Assembly: GCF_005405905.1 (NCBI RefSeq)
Contig: NZ_BJHU01000005.1
Location: forward strand, 1 to 64,000
Source of the DNA: Acidovorax sp. NB1
Lineage (GTDB): Bacteria > Pseudomonadota > Gammaproteobacteria > Burkholderiales > Burkholderiaceae_C
Reading direction: 5' to 3'
DNA: 64,000 bases
Shown: piece after piece, positions 58,182-64,000 of the stretch
Layout: every line of letters starts with the position of its first letter
Numbering within the stretch: the first letter of the stretch is position 1
Notes under the pieces: generated by a model
Told to the model about the DNA's origin: nothing
Database searches by the model: none
What the model saw: only the letters and a program-made list of their open reading frames with translations
Translations under genes and position numbers: made by a program

Positions 58182-59101
58182 ACCAAAAAGAAAAAGCCGC
58201 TGGGGTGTTGCGAGCACCCAAGGCGGCTATCCAGAAAACAGACAGGGCGATTATCAAACGGCGGCCTGACCCGGTCAATCTGCCGATGCTGCATGCCATG
58301 CAGTTAGCGGGCCTGGCGCCAGCCAAAGCGCTGGAGCTGGTGCCCGATGGCAAGCTGCGCCGTTACCGCGTTGACGGTGACAAGGCAGGCAGCACCAACG
58401 GCTGGTATGTGCTGCACAGCCATCCTGTGCTGGCGGGCGCTTTCGGCAGTTGGAAAACGGGCGAGTCCCACAACTGGCATCAAGCGGATGTCACCCCGCC
58501 CACACCCGCAGAGCGGGCTGCGATGCAGCGGCACATGCAGGCCGCGCAGGCGGCGCGGGTGATAGAGCAGGACCGTGTGCATGGAGAGGCGCGAGCGAAG
58601 GCTGAACGCCTGTGGCGCATGGCCCGCCCGGCGACTAATGCCCACCCCTATCTGGAGCGCAAGCGCATCAACGCCATTGGCATTCGGCGGTTGCGCGACA
58701 TGCTGCTGATCCCGGCCCGCGACGCGGCGGGCGTGCTGCACACGCTGCAGTTCATTGGTGCAGATGGTGCCAAGCGCTTTCTGACCGGCGGGCGCATTGC
58801 GGGCTGCTATTTCGCCATGGGCAGGCCAGCCGATAGCCTGCTGCTGTGCGAGGGCTACGCCACCGGGGCCACGCTGCACCAGGCCACGGGCTGCGCGGTG
58901 GCGGTTGCGTTCAACTGCGGCAACCTGTCCGCCGTGGCGCGGGCGCTGCGTGCGAAGTTTCCAGCGGTGCGCATCGTGGTGTGCGCGGACGATGACAGCC
59001 GCACCCCTGGCAATCCTGGCTTGACCCGTGCGCGTGAGGCTGCGCGAGCTGTGGGCGGCTTTCTGGCGGTACCTCGATTCGAGGGGGTGAGCCATGGTTG
59101 A
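58178..59101 (+). CDS. TOPRIM-domain primase-like protein
   Basis: This 307-residue protein starts at ATG 58178, overlapping the previous stop. The N-terminal half has a linker with WQADVTPPTPAERAAMQRHM. A TOPRIM fold follows: catalytic Glu in LLLCEGYATGATLHQATG (about 230) and Asp pair in VCADDDSRTPGNPG (about 268-270). A zinc-binding primase start is not obvious. With the following DUF3987 protein it should form the element's replication unit (priming plus helicase). Confidence 0.82.
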   Translation: MNQKEKAAGVLRAPKAAIQKTDRAIIKRRPDPVNLPMLHAMQLAGLAPAKALELVPDGKLRRYRVDGDKAGSTNGWYVLHSHPVLAGAFGSWKTGESHNWHQADVTPPTPAERAAMQRHMQAAQAARVIEQDRVHGEARAKAERLWRMARPATNAHPYLERKRINAIGIRRLRDMLLIPARDAAGVLHTLQFIGADGAKRFLTGGRIAGCYFAMGRPADSLLLCEGYATGATLHQATGCAVAVAFNCGNLSAVARALRAKFPAVRIVVCADDDSRTPGNPGLTRAREAARAVGGFLAVPRFEGVSHG

Positions 59102-60680
59102 AAAGACCTTTCCCCCGCTGCCCGAATCGCTGACCGACTTCAACGACCTGGCTGCCGTCGATGGCCTGGAGGCTGTGCGCGAGCTGGTTGAGCAGGCAGC
59201 GCCAGCGACCCCTGCACCACCGCCACCAGAGTGGCCAGACCCCATCTTGCCCGGCATGCGGCGCGTGCCTGACATTCCCGTGACCGTGTTGCCCGACTGG
59301 CTGGCGGCGATGGCACACGCCGTGGCTGAAAGCACGCAGACACCGCCCGCCCTGGCGGTCATGTCCTCTTTGGCTGTGCTGGCCACGGTGCTGCAGCGCC
59401 GGTTTGAGGTGGCGCCCTATGGCGACAGCTACACCGAGCCGTTGGCGTTGTGGACCCTGAGCGCCACGCCCAGCGGCACCCGCAAGAGCGCGGTGTTGAA
59501 TGCGATGCTGGGGCCGCTGGTGCATTGGGAAAAGCTGCTGCGCGACCGCGTGCGCCGTGAGATCGTGCGCGTGAGTTCTGTCAGGGCCGTGGCGGAAAAG
59601 CGCATCGAGCGGCTGAAGCAAGACGCAGCCAAGGCCAAGGATTCGACCGAGCGGGAGTCGCTGACTGCAGAGATCGAGCGCGAGCAAAACGACATGCCCG
59701 ACGAGCTGCGGGCGCCCCGGCTGTTCACTGGCGACACCACCGCCGAGCGGCTGCAGGCGCTACTGGTGGAGCATAGTGAGCGCATGGCGGTACACAGCGA
59801 TGAGGCGGGAATCTTCCTGATCATGGCTGGCATCTACAACGGGGGGGCGTCGAACCTGGATGTGTTCCTGCAAGGGCACGCAGGCACCACCATGCGCGTG
59901 GACCGAGCGGGGCGCAGCGCTCATATCGACCAGCCCGCGTTGTCCTTTGGCCTGCTGCTGCAGCCTGGCGTGATGGCTGAGGTTGCCAGCTCGCGCCGGT
60001 TCCGCGACTCGGGCCTGCTGGCCCGGTTCCTGTACGCCATCCCCGTCAGCAACGTGGGCAGCCGCGACGTGCGCAAGCGGGCGCCGATACCCGATGGCGT
60101 GCGCGACGAATACGAGCACCGCCTGCACCAGCTGCTGGAGGGTGTACCCGCACCCATCGCTGCACCCAAGACCCTGACCCTGTGCGAGGCAGCGCGGGAA
60201 ATCTGGCTGGATATGTCCGAGGCCATCGAGCGCCAGCAGGGCGAGGGCGGGCGGTACGAATCCATCAGCGACTGGACCAGCAAGCTACCCGGCGCGGTGG
60301 CGCGTATCGCCGCCCTGCTGCAGTTGGCCACCACCGGCCTGGACACCGAGGAGGTGGGGTTCGAGTGCATGGACAACGCCGTGACCCTGGCGCGTCTGCT
60401 GATCCCACATGCGCAGGCAGCGTTCGGGATGCTGGGCACCGATGCCACCGATGTGGATGCAGGGGCCATCGTGCGCTGGGTGCGGGTGCATGGGCTGATT
60501 GAGTTCACCAAGCGCGAGGCGCAGCGTGCGCAGGAGGGGCGATTTAGGAGCGTGGATAGGTTGCAGAAGGCCCTCGACAGACTGGAGCACCAGGACGTTG
60601 TGCGGTCATTCAAGCGCCATAACAAGGGAGCGCCCCCGAGCACTTGCTATCAGGTGAACCCCAAGGCTCTGTCGACATAG
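59094..60680 (+). CDS. DUF3987 helicase-like replication protein
   Basis: The 528-residue protein starts at ATG 59094 behind GGGGGTG and overlaps the TOPRIM gene by 8 bp. DUF3987 (YfjI-type) features: ATPSGTRKSAVLNAMLGPLV as a Walker-A-like loop (about 123-142), DEAGIFLIMAGIYNGGASNL as the Walker B/sensor region (about 238-257), and a C-terminal winged-helix-like region (DRLQKALDRLEHQDVVRSFK). It is likely the helicase/initiator for the repeats that begin inside its last codons. Confidence 0.85.
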   Translation: MVEKTFPPLPESLTDFNDLAAVDGLEAVRELVEQAAPATPAPPPPEWPDPILPGMRRVPDIPVTVLPDWLAAMAHAVAESTQTPPALAVMSSLAVLATVLQRRFEVAPYGDSYTEPLALWTLSATPSGTRKSAVLNAMLGPLVHWEKLLRDRVRREIVRVSSVRAVAEKRIERLKQDAAKAKDSTERESLTAEIEREQNDMPDELRAPRLFTGDTTAERLQALLVEHSERMAVHSDEAGIFLIMAGIYNGGASNLDVFLQGHAGTTMRVDRAGRSAHIDQPALSFGLLLQPGVMAEVASSRRFRDSGLLARFLYAIPVSNVGSRDVRKRAPIPDGVRDEYEHRLHQLLEGVPAPIAAPKTLTLCEAAREIWLDMSEAIERQQGEGGRYESISDWTSKLPGAVARIAALLQLATTGLDTEEVGFECMDNAVTLARLLIPHAQAAFGMLGTDATDVDAGAIVRWVRVHGLIEFTKREAQRAQEGRFRSVDRLQKALDRLEHQDVVRSFKRHNKGAPPSTCYQVNPKALST

Positions 60681-60858
60681 TTGAGTTTGTCGCCATAAGC
60701 AGTTTTAGAACCTCTTTTCTTTTCTATATCAATGACTTACGAAAAAAGAGACCTACCCCTGTCGACAGGTCGACAAAGTCGACAAACCCGATCCGCTCCG
60801 AGTGTGTTGAGCGCCCACGCTTTCCCAGTCTGTCGACTTTGTCGACCTGTCGACGGGG
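60671..60858. other. Candidate replication origin: mirrored triplets of GTCGAC
   Basis: Seven GTCGAC hexamers lie in 188 bp: one at 60671-60676 (in the end of the DUF3987 gene), three at 60761, 60769 and 60778, and three at 60832, 60841 and 60849. The two triplets are arms of an almost perfect inverted repeat (60756-60784 and 60831-60858) with 46 bp between, and spacings 8/9 and 9/8. An AT-rich stretch (TTTTAGAACCTCTTTTCTTT) lies just to the left. The pattern resembles iterons next to their replication protein gene. The 404-bp gap 60681-61084 holds this plus the tandem repeat described next, and no gene. Confidence 0.65.
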
Positions 60859-60948
60859 TAAGGCACCGAACTGTTGGGTCCCAGTTGCACAGCCTTAACA
60901 CGGGTCATTCGCGCCCCATTGCTGCGCTAGTGCATCGCGTTTGGAAAA

Positions 60949-60997
60949 GGTGGACGGTGGACGGTGGACGGTGGACGGTGGACGGGATCGGGTGGAC
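60949..60997. repeat. GGTGGAC heptamer tandem repeat
   Basis: Five head-to-tail copies of GGTGGAC (60949-60983) and a sixth after a 7-bp interruption (60991-60997). A 15-bp direct repeat CGGGTCATTCGCGCC flanks it at 60901-60915 and 61030-61044. It probably forms a second iteron block beside the GTCGAC palindrome. Confidence 0.8.
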
Positions 60998-61084
60998 GAA
61001 ACGATGGGTCCTTTGGGCTATCCCGGATGCGGGTCATTCGCGCCGCACTCTCGGACTGTTCCGCACACCACCTAAGGGGGTTAA

Positions 61085-61585
61085 GTGAAGAAGACCATGG
61101 ACATGAGTGACAACAACCGAAAGCTCAGCATTGAGCAAGCATGGTTTCCGCGCAGGGTCAAGCCTTCGCCGATGGAGACGTTGCGCGAGGTGCTGTCTGC
61201 GCTGGATGAGGGCAGGCCCGTGCGACAGGACGCCGCCGCCCACCTTGCTGCAGCCCTGCGCCGGTTCCTGAGTGGTGACCATGACATCACGGCTAACTTG
61301 GGACTGAGATCGGGAAAGGGGAAGCGGGCGCAGCCGTCAATGGAGCGCAAGGCAGCGCGTGATGCACACATCCGGTCGATCTATCAGCAGATGCCAGGCA
61401 CCCGCACTGAGCGCGCAAAAAAGACCGCTGCACTGCTCGGCTCGCCTGGTGTCGGCGGCGCGCGCACAGGCGAGATCACGGAAGGTGACGTGATGGCGCA
61501 CTTGGCGGAACTTCACCGCGAGCATGGCAGCAACCTGCCGCGCAGTTGGCCTCATATTCTGCGAGTTGTAGACGCGGAGCGGTAA
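61085..61585 (+). CDS. Hypothetical element protein, 166 residues
   Basis: GTG 61085 or ATG 61097 could be the start (MDMSDNNRKLSIEQAWFPRR). A helical region (METLREVLSALDEGRPVRQDAAAHLAAALR) is followed by a basic middle (RSGKGKRAQPSMERKAARDA) and TEGDVMAHLAELHREHGSNL. It is the first gene after the putative origin. No family recognised; DNA binding is plausible from charge. Confidence 0.6.
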   Translation: MKKTMDMSDNNRKLSIEQAWFPRRVKPSPMETLREVLSALDEGRPVRQDAAAHLAAALRRFLSGDHDITANLGLRSGKGKRAQPSMERKAARDAHIRSIYQQMPGTRTERAKKTAALLGSPGVGGARTGEITEGDVMAHLAELHREHGSNLPRSWPHILRVVDAER

Positions 61586-61654
61586 CGCCAGCTCTGATTG
61601 TTTGTTGTGGCAGGGCTTGGCCGGATCATTTGATCCATCAACCGGAGCCCATGC

Positions 61655-61921
61655 ATGCCACTTTCTTTTGTTCAGATTTCGGATGCGGGTGTAACGCTGG
61701 CCAATGCCCGGCCTACAGCGCACAAACGCCGCAACCATGACTACAGCCGCCGCCCGATTGGGGTGGCACTCCACCACGACCTCACGATTGAACTTCATGG
61801 TGAGGATTTCACAGCGTCGACCAGGCTCAGTGTGGATGACGCAATGGGCCTGATCTCGATGCTGTCGTATGCCGTGCGCGAGCAACTCGCGCGGGAGGCG
61901 GCAAGCGGTGGAAAGGGTTGA
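61655..61921 (+). CDS. Hypothetical element protein, 88 residues
   Basis: Starts MPLSFVQISDAGVTLANARP at 61655. The sequence has short beta strands (GVALHHDLTIELHGEDFTAS) then a helix (DAMGLISMLSYAVREQLARE). It ends three bases before the capsid fusion gene starts, so they are probably coupled. Not recognised. A capsid decoration or scaffold role is possible by position only. Confidence 0.55.
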   Translation: MPLSFVQISDAGVTLANARPTAHKRRNHDYSRRPIGVALHHDLTIELHGEDFTASTRLSVDDAMGLISMLSYAVREQLAREAASGGKG

Positions 61922-61923
61922 CC

Positions 61924-63633
61924 ATGTCCACGACGACTAACTTCACCAGACGACTTCGGTTTGAGCCGCCAGCTGGCGAAATCGCGCCCGATGCCGCGAT
62001 CCCTTGCACGGTAGCCACGACCGGGCCTGTCAATCGTTACGGGGTGATCGAAGTCCTCGACTGCAGTGCTGCCGGCGTGGACTTGAGCCGTGCACCGCTT
62101 CCACTGCTTGTGGCGCATGACACCAGCACTCTGTCCATCGGCCTTGTCGACAACCTGCGCGCGCTGGGTGATCGAGTTGTGGGTGAGGTGCGATTTTCGG
62201 CCAGCCCTGAGGCCCAGCAAGTTCGCGCCGATGTAGTCGCAGGCATTCATCGAAGCCTGTCCGTTGGCTACGTGTTGCTTGACCAAGGTACTCCTGTCGA
62301 AGGCGGCTCCATCTACCGCTGGCAACCCCATGAGGTTTCCATTGTTCCGGTGCCTGCTGACCCCGCAGCTGGCTTCTTTCGTTCTGCCACTCACATCAAC
62401 ACCATGATCACCCCTACCACCACCATTGCACCCCATGAAGAGATCAACCGTCTTTGCGTACGCCATGGCGTTCCCGAACTGGCCACCCGCCTGATTGCGA
62501 GCGGCGCTGATATCGCACAAGCAAGCCGCGCCGTGCTGGACGAGCTGGCCGCGCGCGACGTTGCCGCTGGCGGCCACCTGAACGTGCGCCGCGAAGCGCG
62601 GGGCGATGCAGACGGCCGTGCTTTGATTGTCGAGACCCTTGTTGCACGCATGGGCGGCCGGCCCAGCGGTGACGTGATCCGCGCTGCTGATATGGCTGGG
62701 CTGGCGACACGCGCGCTTGAGATGGCTGGCCACCAAGTGGGGACGGGTGAGAGCCGTGACCGCATCATTCAACGCGCCATGATGGGCACAAGCGATTTCC
62801 CTGCTTTGCTGGGCACCGCAGTCGGGCGGGTTTTGCATGCGACCTATGACCAGTTGCCCGCACCCCTTAAGGCTGTGGCACGTCTGGCAAACCTGCCTGA
62901 TTTCAGGGAAAAGAGCGTCGTTCGCTTGGGTGACGCGCCGTCGCTCGAAAAGGTGAACGAGCACGGGGAGTTCAAATACGGGGCGATTGCAGATACGGCA
63001 AACGCCTGGAGGTTGCTGACCTATGGGCGCATCATCGGATTGACTCGCCAGGCCATGGTGAATGATGACCTGGAGGGGTTTGCCACCATGGTGCAGAAGT
63101 TTGGCCAGGCTGCAGCCCGTCGAGAGGCTGAAGAGATGGTTGCAGTCCTGTTAAACCCTGCGCAGATCGACGGCAGTGACCTGTTTGATGCTGGGCGCAG
63201 TACTCTCATCACGAAGAAGCTGACGCTTGCCGGTCTGGGCGAGGCCGTGAAAGCCCTGCGCGCACAGAAAGACCTCGATGGGGGGCTGATCTTGCAGGAG
63301 CCCGGCGCTATCGTGGTACCTAGTGCGTTGGAAATGACCGCCCGCCAGCTCGTTGCGTCATTCGTGGCGGCCAAGGCGGGGGACGTGCAGCCATACACGC
63401 TAGGGGTAGTCGTTGAGCCTCGCCTGGACGCTGCAAGTGCCTCAGGCTGGTACTTGGTGGCGAGCAACCAGAACGCGCTCGAATACGGGTACCTGGACGG
63501 CGCCGAGGGCGTGCAAATCACCCAGCGTGAAGGGTTCGAAGTGGATGGCCTCGAAATCAAGGCGCGACTGGATTTCGGCAGTGGCTGGGTGGCGCCAGTT
63601 GGATGGGTGAAAAGCACTGGCGCAGCAGATTGA
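61924..63633 (+). CDS. Prohead protease / major capsid protein fusion (HK97-fold)
   Basis: The 569-residue protein starts at ATG 61924 (MSTTTNFTRRLRFEPPAGEI). Residues 1-165 form a serine-type prohead protease: PLLVAHDTSTLSIG (with His of the catalytic set), VRADVVAGIHRSLSVGYVLL (Ser) and PHEVSIVPVPADPAAGFFRS. After a helical linker (about 170-290) an HK97-like major capsid domain follows, with EHGEFKYGAIADTANAWRLL (about 340), NPAQIDGSDLFDAGRSTLI, PGAIVVPSALEMTARQLVAS and YGYLDGAEGVQITQREGFEV. It assembles the procapsid and cleaves its own scaffold. It is the last gene before attR, and no portal or terminase follows. Confidence 0.85.
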   Translation: MSTTTNFTRRLRFEPPAGEIAPDAAIPCTVATTGPVNRYGVIEVLDCSAAGVDLSRAPLPLLVAHDTSTLSIGLVDNLRALGDRVVGEVRFSASPEAQQVRADVVAGIHRSLSVGYVLLDQGTPVEGGSIYRWQPHEVSIVPVPADPAAGFFRSATHINTMITPTTTIAPHEEINRLCVRHGVPELATRLIASGADIAQASRAVLDELAARDVAAGGHLNVRREARGDADGRALIVETLVARMGGRPSGDVIRAADMAGLATRALEMAGHQVGTGESRDRIIQRAMMGTSDFPALLGTAVGRVLHATYDQLPAPLKAVARLANLPDFREKSVVRLGDAPSLEKVNEHGEFKYGAIADTANAWRLLTYGRIIGLTRQAMVNDDLEGFATMVQKFGQAAARREAEEMVAVLLNPAQIDGSDLFDAGRSTLITKKLTLAGLGEAVKALRAQKDLDGGLILQEPGAIVVPSALEMTARQLVASFVAAKAGDVQPYTLGVVVEPRLDAASASGWYLVASNQNALEYGYLDGAEGVQITQREGFEVDGLEIKARLDFGSGWVAPVGWVKSTGAAD

Positions 63634-63786
63634 TCGGATGAAAGCACTCCCCGGGCGAGAAGTTCGCCATAGCCTGGGGATGCGAGAGGCAAATGGCGAT
63701 CACCCCGCGCCGTTTACGCGGCGAAGCCAGCCCGAGGGGGCGCGTTGAGTCCTTCTGACGCTGTGAAGCTGGTACCCGTTGCAAAT

Positions 63787-63810
63787 CGCCCCGATTGGGC
63801 GTTTTTTTTT
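63787..63810 (+). terminator. Rho-independent terminator after the capsid gene
   Basis: Stem CGCCC/GGGCG with loop CGATT followed by nine T. It ends the element's rightward transcription before attR. The rest of 63634-63948 shows no gene. Confidence 0.8.
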
Positions 63811-63888
63811 GGTTTGGGCTTGGCCACCTTGTCGATGTGTTGGCAGCGTAGAGTCGGAGTGCAAAGGCGCTAGATCAGAACGATCAAG

Positions 63889-63906
63889 TGCACACGCTGC
63901 GCACAC
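63889..63906. repeat. Integrase arm-type repeats, right end
   Basis: TGCACAC (63889-63895) and GCACAC (63901-63906), about 45-60 bp inside attR, match the heptamers between attL and int. Confidence 0.55.
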
Positions 63907-63948
63907 GAAGCCACGAAAACCCGCACCAGCGTTGGAAAATCGCAACTA

Positions 63949-63956
63949 TCCATCAT
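63949..63956. other. Right attachment core (attR)
   Basis: TCCATCAT, identical to the core in dusA. Beyond it is host sequence that originally preceded dusA. Confidence 0.8.
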
Positions 63957-63971
63957 GGGGGCAATGGACAT
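63949..63971 (-). pseudogene. dusA: Displaced original 5' end of dusA
   Basis: On the minus strand, ATG at 63971 reads MSIAPMMD and then stops (TAG) where element sequence begins. It matches the active dusA start MSVAPMMD apart from one residue and synonymous changes. It is the host start codon left behind when the element inserted. Confidence 0.8.
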
Positions 63972-64000
63972 GCGCCAGGGATTGAGGGGCAGGGAGGATG

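Larger units (their letters stand above)
53890..63956 (+). mobile_element. Complete dusA-integrated element, about 10.06 kb, phage-satellite-like
   Basis: It is bounded by two copies of TCCATCAT with further scattered identity (GGxGCAA, CATGCGCCA), one in the dusA start and one 10,059 bp to the right. It contains, all on one strand, an integrase, HTH/excisionase-like regulator, primase- and helicase-like genes, a candidate origin and a prohead-protease/capsid fusion. Terminase, portal, tail tube, tape measure and lysis genes are not seen. GC and codon use change several times (integrase high, 55.2-58.2 kb lower, 58.2-60.7 kb high), so it is a mosaic. Integration into dusA by a dedicated integrase group is established for many prophages and islands. 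Confidence 0.85.

Noticed and set aside
60732-61088. Plus-strand frame through the GTCGAC and GGTGGAC repeats
   Set aside because: Its product is dictated by the repeats (repeated WTVDGG units), has no ribosome binding site, and the region is better explained as an origin.

Overview
The window is high-GC DNA from a beta-proteobacterium of the Comamonadaceae, most likely Acidovorax or a close relative. The evidence is the smc-zipA-ligA order, a methylcitrate cluster of the acnD/prpF type with a ScfR-like regulator, class I polyhydroxyalkanoate (PHA) genes, the dap/prmB cluster, and short dispersed repeats of a kind I recall from this family. These are recognitions by eye; no database search was run.

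Layout. Positions 1-1165 are the end of a Tn3-family transposon: the N-terminal part of its transposase plus a 38-bp terminal repeat that interrupts an EthD-like gene. Positions 1.5-5.5 kb hold an ABC exporter, a CopD-like membrane protein and a PAS-GAF-GGDEF protein. Positions 5.6-14.2 kb are a propionate (2-methylcitrate) cluster: an isocitrate-lyase-family gene, prpF, acnD, prpC and a thioesterase, with a divergent ScfR/RamB-type regulator. GC-rich palindromes and a DUF559 endonuclease gene are wedged into it. Positions 14.3-18.8 kb hold two c-di-GMP proteins. Positions 19.0-28.3 kb hold smc, zipA, ligA and a bifunctional penicillin-binding protein. Positions 28.3-32.2 kb hold NUDIX, fumarylacetoacetase-family, MarR, maleylacetoacetate isomerase, pgeF and a small membrane protein. 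Positions 32.3-36.4 kb are phaC-phaA-phaB. Positions 36.9-44.6 kb hold an ABC-F ATPase, prmB, dapE, a pilT/U ATPase, dapD and dapC. Positions 44.8-52.9 kb hold a chemoreceptor with a C-terminal Cache domain, an RnfB-like ferredoxin, a PHA depolymerase, a RelA/SpoT-domain protein and a CHASE-PAS-GGDEF-EAL protein.

The most striking object is a complete integrated element of about 10.06 kb (53,890-63,956) in the 5' end of dusA. The core TCCATCAT occurs at both ends. The element brought a replacement 5' end for dusA, and the original start (encoding MSIAPMMD) now lies stranded at the far right. All its genes read one way: tyrosine integrase, several unknown genes, an HTH/excisionase-like protein, a tail-protein-like gene, a TOPRIM primase-like protein, a DUF3987 helicase-like protein, a candidate origin made of mirrored GTCGAC repeats, two small genes, and a prohead-protease/major-capsid fusion. 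No terminase, portal, tail-tube or lysis gene is visible. The layout suggests a capsid-encoding phage satellite, or a prophage reduced to one.

The host part is mostly metabolic (propionate, PHA, lysine, tyrosine breakdown) and housekeeping, with four GGDEF proteins. No tRNA, rRNA or CRISPR array was recognised.
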